A stretch of DNA of 8,824 nucleotides from Thermoplasmata archaeon (GTDB taxonomy: Archaea > Thermoplasmatota > Thermoplasmata > Thermoplasmatales > Thermoplasmataceae), in contig JAKBQK010000529.1 of assembly GCA_021835265.1 (NCBI GenBank), positions 1 through 8,824 on the forward strand, in the 5' to 3' direction. Under the pieces are notes generated by a model. That model saw only the letters and a list, made by a program, of their open reading frames with translations. It made no database searches and had not been told where the DNA came from. This document shows positions 1 through 7,382 of the stretch, piece after piece (the first letter of the stretch is position 1; each line of letters opens with the position of its first letter). A program made the translations under genes and the position numbers.

Positions 1-7
1 TAACTTT

Positions 8-721
8 ATGCATACTTCAATTGTTTCTATCGAAAGAACCGAGGGAAAGATTATTCCTTTTGAATACAATTATTATCTCTCAATATCAGTTTATTCTAAG
101 CTTCAAACATATCAGCAAGAAATAAAGAGACTACATCAGAAAAGCCAACCGGGTATTCATACAATCAGCAATATAATAAGCAAAGTGGCAAAATACGGCG
201 ATGGGGGACTTGATATACAGAGTGGGTTCTTTATATTGAGGTCAATCGATAATAAAATTGGACCATATTTCAGATTGGGACTTTCCGCGGATCCTTTTAT
301 TAAGATAGTTAACACAATATATGAGGTTAAATCTGTCAGGGATTCCCTAGGGAAACTAAATGGTCAAAAACAGGTGAGATTCAGAACCCTTTCCCCTGTT
401 CTCGTAAGAAAATTTGACAACAGGAAATTGTTTGTAACTGATGCAGAAAGAGTTGAAGAAAACCTCAATCTCGTCACAAAGTGGTCCTTGAAGAATCAAT
501 TTGGAATTAGTGAAAGCGTCGTTGACGATATCTCAATTAAGGTATTAGAAAAACATCCTAAGACTGTAAGAATTTCCAGTGGCTCCCAAAAAGAGTCTAT
601 GACTCGTGCATTTGACATTAGAGGGGAAATGATTGGAGATCCAGGTATACTCGAAGTTCTTTATCATCGTGGTCTGGGTTCAAAGACAGGTCTAGGACTA
701 GGTTGTTGGGAGGTAATCTAA
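8..721 (+). CDS. cas6: Cas6 CRISPR repeat endoribonuclease
   Basis: This is a metal-independent endoribonuclease that cuts the long CRISPR transcript inside each repeat to make crRNAs. The 237-residue protein has the Cas6 pattern of two ferredoxin-like (RAMP) folds. The N-terminal strand leads into IIPFEYNYYLS (residues 15-25), the VRFRTLSPVLVR strand lies mid-protein, and the C-terminal glycine-rich loop GLGSKTGLGLG (222-232) is the family signature. His43, in the LHQK context, is the best candidate for the catalytic histidine; His51 is an alternative. Only 7 nt precede the ATG, so neither the ribosome site nor an upstream extension can be judged, although the length and N-terminus look complete. 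The gene ends directly against cas10d. In most type I-D loci I know, cas6 sits after csc1, so its first position here is unusual. The family call is secure. Confidence 0.93.
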   Translation: MHTSIVSIERTEGKIIPFEYNYYLSISVYSKLQTYQQEIKRLHQKSQPGIHTISNIISKVAKYGDGGLDIQSGFFILRSIDNKIGPYFRLGLSADPFIKIVNTIYEVKSVRDSLGKLNGQKQVRFRTLSPVLVRKFDNRKLFVTDAERVEENLNLVTKWSLKNQFGISESVVDDISIKVLEKHPKTVRISSGSQKESMTRAFDIRGEMIGDPGILEVLYHRGLGSKTGLGLGCWEVI

Positions 722-3430
722 ATGACAGATACATCATGGGATAACACCCACATTATGGGTATAATGGATTTCAAATCATCATTTCTCGCGGAAATTTTCG
801 ACTGGGCAGTTTCTGAGGTTCTTAGTAAGATTTGGAACTCAGGAGAATGGAATAGGTGTGCCAAAGGAGGGAATGAAACTGAGAAGTTCTCAAGACATAA
901 CGATATGGATTATTTAGCCCATATTTTTTCTGGGTTTTCAATGGCCCTCAAGGTGTTAGACTACTGGTACCAGAAAGCGCCAGTAAGTTCAAACGACTTA
1001 TCAAAGGAAATCATATCATTAAAAAGATCAATATTTTGTTATCTTTTCCATGACTATAATAAGATAACCGGTGCAGACTACAGAATGGCAAATAAGGAAT
1101 CTCTATTTGATCTTGTAAAAAAGTACTTTGATGACATAAAGACTAATCTTAATCTTACAGATGATGAGATATACCAAGCAGCATTTTCAACTGAGAATGG
1201 AACTTCATACAATATTATAAAGGACTCAACGCAGAGATTCAATATGATATTTGAGTCAAATTTTTCTAAACTGGCCGATAAACTGTCTAGCAGATTTAAT
1301 CATAATACCTTCGATGGTGTTCACAGTGAAGAACAATCAATATATTGGGGTAGTGAACCTGTAATTCCTGGGAAATGGTTAAAGAAAATTCAGTTTTCCA
1401 GTACTTCATTATATGCTTGTGAAGATGTAGCTAGAAAAGCCACTAAAATGACTATTGAAAATTACGGCGGTTTTTACCTGTGGAGCACTAACAGAGCAAT
1501 ATTTTTCGTTCTGGACGGTGATAATTCAATAATTCTGTCTAACTTGGGAAAAACTTTAGAGGAACTTGTAAACCAGATTCTTGAACCTGAAAATCTATTG
1601 TCATTCAATGACAGGAGTGTGATTAATTCTGCTTCAGGAATAGTGAAGCATACAAGGGAGTCTATTTCAAGATATGTAGGTCATGAGGATAAGTTCAGGA
1701 AATGTATGTGGTTAGAAGACATTGAAATTAATTCTATCAATAGAGGGTCAGCTGAGGGATATAGTGATCTGGTTAGATCAATGATAAATAGTTTTTCAGT
1801 TAATTTCAGAACCATAAATGAAAGGAAAAAAGCTTCGTTAAGAGACGGTCTTGAAATAAATGAAGAAATTGACGCTGAAGGTAATGAGGAGAGACTGAAA
1901 ATTTTTATGTCGAGATGTATCCAGCTTAAATCTACCCTGAATTCTACTGAAGCAAACAAACTAAGAGTATTATTAGAATCCATTTTAACGAAATACGAAA
2001 ATAGTATTCTCAAAGGGCTTCTTGGTAAAATTCAAAGAAACTCGGCTTTATTACTGCCATTCCTCATCCAAGAAAAAGACATCAATTGGAACGCCCTAAT
2101 GGACGAAGTATTATCAGACCTGAATCATGGTCAGGATGCAATAAATTATAACGGAATACTTTCCACGATAATAGTTCCGAAGTTGGACTCCCTCAGATTG
2201 CCGAAAGTTCCTGGTAAATTCAATATGTCCATGATAAATGCGTATCCTGCATCAGAAAAAGCTACAGGAGAGAATCTCTCTGGGTTAAACACGCAAACAT
2301 TCAATAACCGTCTTCCCACCTCTGGAATATCTAATGGAAAAATTGACAGAATTTCCAAGTTCGAATTTGCTCTGAGAAAAAATCTTGTACCACAGTCCAA
2401 AAACAGCGATGAATGCTTGATGTTTCTTTCGTTTCCAGGTGCGATCCCTTTCATTGATATGTCTGCATACCTCACAAAATTATCTTATACCGCCACCGAA
2501 GAACTTTCCGAAATGAATGATTTGAAACTTTCAATTGACACGATAAAAACAAGGAGTAGAGAAGTGAGACTTGACAGCGCTTATTTCTATTCTGTTAGGG
2601 ACCTCAAATCTGAGTCTGAGGTTTTGAGAAGGATTTATCAGGCAGCGAATCTGTATAGGAGAACAAAAATGCTGATTAGGCTTGCCTTTTCCAATGCACC
2701 ATTCTTTCAGGATCAGCAAGAGGCAATACGGATCGAAGTCGGAAGTTCAATTTGTTCAGCAATGGGATGGGATAGAATCAGGTGTAATCAAGTGGAAGGA
2801 GTTCTTGACAGAATATCGACGTTTAATGTTGTAGTTAATGGATCTGTAACTAAGATAAATTTTAAGGAGACAGCAAAGGTGATTTTAGACTATATAAACC
2901 AACCAATGTCTTTATTTTATTATGTTCATAAGCTGGTTTTCGGCGGCAATGAGAAAAGGAGAACAGGTTTCGGAAAGCAATTTTCGGAGAAAATAGAAAG
3001 CCTGAGGAAACTAGGTTATGGAGTGGAAAATGGTGGTGAAAAAAAGATGAAGAACGTAACGGAACTGGCTAAATCAGCAGCGAGAATGGTAAAACCAAAA
3101 TGGAATATGAGTGGTAGCGACAGAACGTGGATGCTAAGGGACAGCCTTGAAGTAATCGAAAAAGTAAAGGTGTCCATCACAACTGGCGAAGAAAGAGATT
3201 TGTCTGAATATAAAGAGTTTATTGCAGGAAATATTTTGAAAACTCTAGAAAGAGACAAGGATATAAGTTGGAAGCCAAAAGAAGGAGACATCGCTGACTT
3301 TGCTGACAAGTTAATCAGTTTGCTCAAAGAGGATTTTAACTCTAGAGTTCCTGCGGGTTCTATGAAATCCTATCTTATTGATGCTTTCGAATTTGAATAT
3401 ATGAGAAATGGAAAGGGAGATGAAAACTAG
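722..3430 (+). CDS. cas10d: Cas10d (Csc3), type I-D effector large subunit with HD nuclease domain
   Basis: This is the large subunit of the type I-D interference complex, a Cas10-like protein of 902 residues carrying the nuclease that other type I systems keep in Cas3. The HD signature is visible near the N-terminus: His59, His67, then His110-Asp111 with Lys114 (FHDYNKI), likely metal ligands for target DNA cleavage. The middle should hold degenerate palm domains. I see no GGDD cyclase motif, only a DGDN turn (265-268) after a hydrophobic strand. No CxxC pair occurs among the eight or so cysteines, so no zinc finger is apparent. The last 130 residues are predicted helical and correspond to the Cas11-like domain. 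The start follows the cas6 stop immediately, with GGAGGT (709-714) 7 nt upstream. The call rests on the HD motif, the size and the neighbouring csc2 and csc1 more than on middle-region similarity. Confidence 0.92.
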   Translation: MTDTSWDNTHIMGIMDFKSSFLAEIFDWAVSEVLSKIWNSGEWNRCAKGGNETEKFSRHNDMDYLAHIFSGFSMALKVLDYWYQKAPVSSNDLSKEIISLKRSIFCYLFHDYNKITGADYRMANKESLFDLVKKYFDDIKTNLNLTDDEIYQAAFSTENGTSYNIIKDSTQRFNMIFESNFSKLADKLSSRFNHNTFDGVHSEEQSIYWGSEPVIPGKWLKKIQFSSTSLYACEDVARKATKMTIENYGGFYLWSTNRAIFFVLDGDNSIILSNLGKTLEELVNQILEPENLLSFNDRSVINSASGIVKHTRESISRYVGHEDKFRKCMWLEDIEINSINRGSAEGYSDLVRSMINSFSVNFRTINERKKASLRDGLEINEEIDAEGNEERLKIFMSRCIQLKSTLNSTEANKLRVLLESILTKYENSILKGLLGKIQRNSALLLPFLIQEKDINWNALMDEVLSDLNHGQDAINYNGILSTIIVPKLDSLRLPKVPGKFNMSMINAYPASEKATGENLSGLNTQTFNNRLPTSGISNGKIDRISKFEFALRKNLVPQSKNSDECLMFLSFPGAIPFIDMSAYLTKLSYTATEELSEMNDLKLSIDTIKTRSREVRLDSAYFYSVRDLKSESEVLRRIYQAANLYRRTKMLIRLAFSNAPFFQDQQEAIRIEVGSSICSAMGWDRIRCNQVEGVLDRISTFNVVVNGSVTKINFKETAKVILDYINQPMSLFYYVHKLVFGGNEKRRTGFGKQFSEKIESLRKLGYGVENGGEKKMKNVTELAKSAARMVKPKWNMSGSDRTWMLRDSLEVIEKVKVSITTGEERDLSEYKEFIAGNILKTLERDKDISWKPKEGDIADFADKLISLLKEDFNSRVPAGSMKSYLIDAFEFEYMRNGKGDEN
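3032..3039 (+). promoter_or_regulatory. Internal Shine-Dalgarno for Cas11d
   Basis: GGTGGTGA matches the GGAGGTGA consensus at 7 of 8 positions. It lies inside the cas10d coding region, 7 nt before an in-frame ATG, the same spacing as the cas10d SD itself. Confidence 0.6.
3047..3430 (+). CDS. cas11d: Cas11d small subunit, predicted internal translation product of cas10d
   Basis: This is a predicted 127-residue protein made from an internal in-frame ATG (Met776 of Cas10d), sharing the Cas10d stop codon. Seen in the sequence: a strong SD-like element 7 nt upstream, and a mostly helical, charged protein (MKNVTELAKSAARM at the start, DIADFADKLISLLKEDF near residues 81-97). Known: characterised type I-D systems make their small subunit by internal initiation within the 3' part of cas10d, and it lines the effector along the crRNA-target duplex. 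No separate cas11 gene exists in this locus, which fits. Inferred: this start is the one used here. The next in-frame ATG (Met789) has no SD. Gene-calling programs would miss this product because it is nested in the same frame. Confidence 0.6.
   Translation: MKNVTELAKSAARMVKPKWNMSGSDRTWMLRDSLEVIEKVKVSITTGEERDLSEYKEFIAGNILKTLERDKDISWKPKEGDIADFADKLISLLKEDFNSRVPAGSMKSYLIDAFEFEYMRNGKGDEN
3416..3423 (+). promoter_or_regulatory. Shine-Dalgarno setting the csc2 start
   Basis: GGAGATGA lies 8 nt before the ATG at 3432 and overlaps the end of cas10d. No comparable element precedes the earlier in-frame ATG at 3408, so the downstream start is preferred. Confidence 0.6.
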
Positions 3431-3431
3431 A

Positions 3432-4382
3432 ATGTTAGAAATAATTGAGAAATTGGTGGAAAGAAAGAAGCTACTAAAAATAGAAGAAATAGACCTCAAA
3501 AAAAACTACGGAGCGTTTCTTAAAATAGGTATTGTGTCGGAAACAATAGGATTCCTTATAAATAGAAACAATGATGCCACTGAATTGACAAGCGAGTATT
3601 TTGAGGGAGCGGAAAGGCTTGTTGTTCCCGCCCAGAAATGGCGTGGAGCTGAGAGATCATATCTTTTGTCGGAGTTGCGCAAAGCCGGAGGGATCATACC
3701 AGAAGAATACAACAGGAACATGGTCTTAAAGAAGAAACTACTGAAAAATCCTTCTAGCTTAATATTTGGTGATTCAAGCACAGGGTCTGGAATCGAAGCA
3801 GCAGGAATTGCCTCTAGAATGTTTTATGACTGGTCATACAGTTATGAACCCCTGGCAAGGATTTCGCTGAGATATACCCACAATACTTTATCAGAAGATA
3901 GAACAATCCTTCATGAGCAATCCGGTACTCCTAAATCTAATGCTCTTTTCAACACTCCTTACGTTAGACCAGGTGTCAAGCTTATACGATATATTTCAAT
4001 GGAAAACAGCTCATATGAAATGCTTTTGCTAGCATTGCTAGCTATAAGTGGAACATCCAGATACGGCGCTAGAACAGCAATACTTGGAGATAATATCAGA
4101 AATCACATTGTAGGAATAGGTTTTTCAAAGCAGGAAACCCAAGTCAGCTCGTATTCTACACTTATGAAAGCATGGACATCTAATTCCTATGACCCTGAAA
4201 AGTTAGTAATTGATGAGATGCACACAGCCTATGGGCAAGATATTCTGGAAAGTGAGGATCTTAGAGGCTTAATGAATGAAGTAAATGAAGTAAGGCATTC
4301 AGTTGATCGGCTCCGGTCCCTAGGTTCTGTTCTCCTAAATAAGATGGATGAGGACTGGGGTGAATTTTGGAATGAAAAATAA
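3432..4382 (+). CDS. csc2: Csc2 (Cas7d), backbone subunit of the type I-D effector
   Basis: This is a Cas7-family RAMP protein that polymerises along the crRNA to form the backbone of the type I-D interference complex. Family hallmarks are visible: SSLIFGDS (FGDS at 112-115), the NALFNTPYVRPGVKL stretch (YVRPG at 177-181), and TSRYGART from residue 208, matching the conserved RYGA segment of Csc2. I chose the ATG at 3432 (316 residues) because GGAGATGA lies 8 nt upstream and the start then falls one base after the cas10d stop. The ATG at 3408 (324 residues) would overlap cas10d and lacks an SD; the ATG at 3420 is also possible. The gene overlaps csc1 by 11 nt, suggesting translational coupling of two subunits of one complex. 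The family call is secure; only the exact start is open. Confidence 0.93.
   Translation: MLEIIEKLVERKKLLKIEEIDLKKNYGAFLKIGIVSETIGFLINRNNDATELTSEYFEGAERLVVPAQKWRGAERSYLLSELRKAGGIIPEEYNRNMVLKKKLLKNPSSLIFGDSSTGSGIEAAGIASRMFYDWSYSYEPLARISLRYTHNTLSEDRTILHEQSGTPKSNALFNTPYVRPGVKLIRYISMENSSYEMLLLALLAISGTSRYGARTAILGDNIRNHIVGIGFSKQETQVSSYSTLMKAWTSNSYDPEKLVIDEMHTAYGQDILESEDLRGLMNEVNEVRHSVDRLRSLGSVLLNKMDEDWGEFWNEK
4357..4363 (+). promoter_or_regulatory. Shine-Dalgarno setting the csc1 start
   Basis: GGGGTGA lies inside the csc2 coding end, 8 nt before the ATG at 4372. This favours that start over the ATG at 4348, which would place the SD inside the gene. Confidence 0.6.
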
Positions 4383-5037
4383 TAAAATTATCCCCGTAAA
4401 AATAGAGACCATCAGCCCTGTTAACTACTATTACGTACCTGCCGCTGGAGGAATGCGATCGTCAGATTTTATTGGTGATATCGCATTGAAATATGCAACC
4501 CTACATCAGCTTGGAAAGCTTGGATACCAGTATCCTACAAAGTTTCAACCAACATATGAGGAACTTGCAAGCTTTCCATTCTGGTATACAGTTGGAATTA
4601 GTGAAAAACTGGCTTTTGGAGAAGGAAAAGATACCATTTTCATGAAGAACATGATTCGAAATACTATGCAGGGCATCGATTATAATGGGACAAGTTCTTA
4701 TCCTGGCTTTCGAGAAGGTTCAAAGATGTACAAGAACTTCTATTTTCAACAGCCCATTAAGCCGGGAAACGTGTTTTATTCTTATTTTATAACAACAGAG
4801 GAGTTTTTAGAGATCCCTGTTGCATTAAGGATTGGTAACAACAAAACAGGCATTCTGAAGCTTCAGGAGTATCATGGTCATGATTTCAAGGCAGTAATAA
4901 ATGCTTATACTATACAGAATATCTTGGGAAAAGAAATCCCTAAACTCAACTATGATTACAGCAATCATACCGTTCTTCAGTATTTCCTGATTGGTATGTT
5001 GAACAAGGAGGATCTGATAGGTATTTATGATACATAA
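4372..5037 (+). CDS. csc1: Csc1 (Cas5d), type I-D effector subunit
   Basis: This is a Cas5-like RAMP protein of 221 residues expected to cap the 5' handle of the crRNA and anchor Cas10d in the effector. Similarity to Csc1 is seen in the N-terminal segment (DFIGDIALKYATLHQLG, from residue 32), which corresponds to the IGNYAL-type motif of the family, and in the segment around PTYEEL with a following aromatic-rich region. The late IPVALRIGNNKTGILKL strand pair is also typical of these folds. The ATG at 4372 is chosen because GGGGTGA sits 8 nt upstream; starting at 4348 would add eight residues. It overlaps csc2 by 11 nt and cas3' by 11 nt. Csc1 sequences diverge strongly, so the position between csc2 and cas3' adds weight to the assignment. 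Confidence 0.87.
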   Translation: MKNNKIIPVKIETISPVNYYYVPAAGGMRSSDFIGDIALKYATLHQLGKLGYQYPTKFQPTYEELASFPFWYTVGISEKLAFGEGKDTIFMKNMIRNTMQGIDYNGTSSYPGFREGSKMYKNFYFQQPIKPGNVFYSYFITTEEFLEIPVALRIGNNKTGILKLQEYHGHDFKAVINAYTIQNILGKEIPKLNYDYSNHTVLQYFLIGMLNKEDLIGIYDT

Positions 5038-6871
5038 TTTTGAGGATATAACGTATGAAATCCAACCTTCTTATATAAGTTTAGAAGGGGAGCTGAGAGA
5101 ATTCCAGCAAGAAATGGTGCAATTTGTAAATAGTTGTAAGAAAGTTGCTATTTTGTCTGCTCCAACCGGAGCTGGAAAGACGCACGGATTCAGATTAATG
5201 GGAAAAGAAGGAAAGACTGTTCTCATAGTTTTTCCAAACAATCTCCTATCTAATGAGGCGTTTTACGCATTAGAAAAACTTGAGAAAAATAACGTAGCTC
5301 TCCTCAATGCATCTTCAATAAACAAACTAATGCGTGAAAAAAGAAATTTAGGATTTCACGATTTCACGAGAAGAATGGCCATAAGCAACATATTGGAGAA
5401 CAGGAAGTTCGTACTGACAAATCCCACACTATTTTACAATCTTATTAACAATCATTACAACGCAGGTAGCAAACAGGATATGCTCAGTGAGTTAATGAAA
5501 GATAATGTTTATTGCATAATTTTTGACGAGTTTCACGTATTTTCAAGAGACCAAGCCTCAATGTTGCTCGCATCAACTTTGCTGGTAAGAGAGGAAGTAA
5601 AGTTAATGTTTTCATCTGCAACATTGCCAGATTATCTCGGCAAGATTCTTCCTCAAATGTATGGAGAAGATAAATGTTGCAAGATATCTGTAAAAAGAAT
5701 TGCCCAAAAAAAATCAAACTCTGACCTGCTGCAGGGTAGAATTAATATTCACATAGTAAGAACTACAGCAACTGATTTCATTAAGAAAAGATCAGATCTT
5801 TTTAAAACTGGTAAATGGTTTCTAATACTTGATTCTATAAAAAATATACATAATGCATATGAGGAACTGTCTCATTGTATAAATCCATCAGAAATAGCAA
5901 TGATATCTGCATATCATGATCCTTCATATGAAACTTATACCAGGATAAGAGAAGGGGTTTCGTCAAAGAGAATAATAATAGGTTCAAATATTGTAGAACA
6001 AGGCATAAATCCGCCATATGAATATAATAACTTCCTGATCGAACCAGGATATGCCCCTGAGAGCTTTATTCAAAGAACCGGTAGGATTGGTAGAGGTTCA
6101 ACAACAACAAGCGAATTATATATAGCAATGCAGAGTCAAGCTGGAGGGTTCCCAGAACAGTTAAACACCATTGAGGATCTGTACAGTTTTATAATCAATT
6201 TTAGGTTTCCGCAAGCTCATAATCCTTCAATAGAAACACTTGGAACATACCTCTGGTTCGTTCTAGGAAGACTCACAAAAAATGCACGGGAAGCAGTGTT
6301 TGAAAATCTCAAAAATAGGAAGGTCAATACAAATCTTTTGAGTGCTTGTTTCAGTACAAAAAAAGTAGATACTGTTCTTGAAGATAAATCGTGGATATTA
6401 GCAAAAACCTGTTACGTTTCAGAACTTAGAGATGTTTCTAACTGGTGGTTTAATTACAAGAAAAGTATGTACAATTTCATTCCTCCGGAGAATGAAGTTA
6501 ATATTTTAGACACCAGTGAAGATTTTATTGACCAAGATAATGGATTTATAACAAGATATTCAGAAATCTGGATAAAGAAAAACAAGGAAATTTTGAACAC
6601 ACGAGATGATCTAATAACTGTTAAGGATTTCTTAAGCGAACCAAATTATGATTTTGACGTTTACGTATCTGGTCTGCCTTTCAGTTCCAGAGTGAAAATG
6701 AAATACGGAGATATATATTTTAAGGCACGGAAGGAAATAATTTCTAGGTTTGATCAGCTTTACATCAAATATTTTGAGCTCCCAGATGAACTGAATAAGG
6801 TAATTAAAGCACTCAAACAATGCGTCATGGCGACAGCTGGGGCTGAGCGTTTGAAATTGGAGTTGGCATGA
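5027..6871 (+). CDS. cas3': Cas3' superfamily 2 DNA helicase (no HD domain)
   Basis: This is an ATP-dependent DExH-box helicase that unwinds target DNA after recognition by the effector. The 614-residue protein has helicase motifs in order: Q-like LREFQQ (23-28), Walker A APTGAGKT (45-52), Walker B DEFH (167-170), motif III SAT (197-199), VEQGIN (323-328) and the arginine-finger motif VI QRTGRIGRG (349-357). No HD nuclease domain is present at either end, consistent with type I-D, where Cas10d carries it. The region after about residue 400 is a Cas3-type C-terminal domain I cannot subdivide. The ATG overlaps csc1 by 11 nt, and an in-frame TAG two codons further upstream limits extension. The nearest good SD, GGAGG (5007-5011), is 15 nt away, longer than in neighbouring genes. 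Cas3' usually precedes cas10d in type I-D loci, but here it follows csc1. Confidence 0.93.
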   Translation: MIHNFEDITYEIQPSYISLEGELREFQQEMVQFVNSCKKVAILSAPTGAGKTHGFRLMGKEGKTVLIVFPNNLLSNEAFYALEKLEKNNVALLNASSINKLMREKRNLGFHDFTRRMAISNILENRKFVLTNPTLFYNLINNHYNAGSKQDMLSELMKDNVYCIIFDEFHVFSRDQASMLLASTLLVREEVKLMFSSATLPDYLGKILPQMYGEDKCCKISVKRIAQKKSNSDLLQGRINIHIVRTTATDFIKKRSDLFKTGKWFLILDSIKNIHNAYEELSHCINPSEIAMISAYHDPSYETYTRIREGVSSKRIIIGSNIVEQGINPPYEYNNFLIEPGYAPESFIQRTGRIGRGSTTTSELYIAMQSQAGGFPEQLNTIEDLYSFIINFRFPQAHNPSIETLGTYLWFVLGRLTKNAREAVFENLKNRKVNTNLLSACFSTKKVDTVLEDKSWILAKTCYVSELRDVSNWWFNYKKSMYNFIPPENEVNILDTSEDFIDQDNGFITRYSEIWIKKNKEILNTRDDLITVKDFLSEPNYDFDVYVSGLPFSSRVKMKYGDIYFKARKEIISRFDQLYIKYFELPDELNKVIKALKQCVMATAGAERLKLELA

Positions 6872-7377
6872 AACCAATTGAATCTTATAGGGGCACAGAC
6901 ATCAGCTATGTTTCAATCTGTCCGAGGAGAGCATGGTTATCATTGCATGAAATATATGTTACTGACGGGACTGAATATGTAAAGCTTGGTGCATACTCAA
7001 ACGAAATTCGAAGAAAATTCGGCTACTCGCAAGTTAGCATCGGAAGGAATAAACTGGACTATGTTCAGACGATAGAAACGGGAAAAGTCGTTGTACATGA
7101 ATTCAAAAGAGGACGAAAGGCCATTGATGCGGACTTTCTTCAATTGACGCACTATATGCTCATTTCAAGTGTTAAAGGTGTCTCCATAGACCATGGTGAA
7201 ATCCATTTGCTCGGTTCAAGAAAAGTTATAAGACTGGAGTTTCCAAATGAGTATGTGGATAAAGTAAAAAGTAAGTATCAAGAGATAGATAAGCTGATAT
7301 CTTCCGAAATCCCAAAGAGGGTTAAAAATTATTTCTGCTCTCATGGCTGTAGTTATGTTGAATTCTGTTGGGGGTGA
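6868..7377 (+). CDS. cas4: Cas4 RecB-like nuclease, Fe-S protein for spacer acquisition
   Basis: This is an adaptation nuclease that trims and orients prespacers for Cas1-Cas2, often selecting for the PAM. The 169-residue protein has the four cysteines expected to hold an Fe-S cluster: Cys18 (ICPRRAWL) and Cys157, Cys161 and Cys167 near the C-terminus (the usual CxxC is CxxxC here). RecB-type nuclease residues are Asp64 (KLDYV), Glu78 and Lys80 (HEFKRG), and Gln92 with Tyr96 (QLTHY). Motif I, normally GxxxHE, reads GAYSNE (41-46), so Asn45 replaces the metal-binding histidine; activity may be altered. The start overlaps the cas3' stop as ATGA, with GGAG (6859-6862) 5 nt upstream. It begins the adaptation block that continues with cas1. 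Confidence 0.92.
   Translation: MKPIESYRGTDISYVSICPRRAWLSLHEIYVTDGTEYVKLGAYSNEIRRKFGYSQVSIGRNKLDYVQTIETGKVVVHEFKRGRKAIDADFLQLTHYMLISSVKGVSIDHGEIHLLGSRKVIRLEFPNEYVDKVKSKYQEIDKLISSEIPKRVKNYFCSHGCSYVEFCWG
7371..7377 (+). promoter_or_regulatory. Shine-Dalgarno setting the cas1 TTG start
   Basis: GGGGTGA overlaps the cas4 stop and sits 5 nt before the TTG at 7383. It resembles the SD of csc1 and supports a TTG start where no ATG is available near the conserved N-terminus. Confidence 0.55.
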
Positions 7378-7382
7378 ATTGT

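Noticed and set aside
1651..1689. KHTRESISRYVGHED in Cas10d as extra HD-domain ligands
   Set aside because: The histidine spacing is suggestive, but it lies far from the clear HD motif at residues 59-114 and I cannot align it to the family.
1681..3499. Reverse-strand open frames across cas10d and into csc2 (for example 1681-2013, 2146-2475, 3016-3327)
   Set aside because: They are low-complexity, serine- and phenylalanine-rich shadows of the + strand genes, with no recognisable domain and no separate ribosome site.
5070..5079. CTTATATAAG, a perfect TATA-like 10-bp palindrome inside the 5' end of cas3'
   Set aside because: It resembles an archaeal promoter, but it lies within coding sequence; a start near 5100 would leave only a cas3' lacking its first residues. 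Such AT-rich words are expected by chance here.
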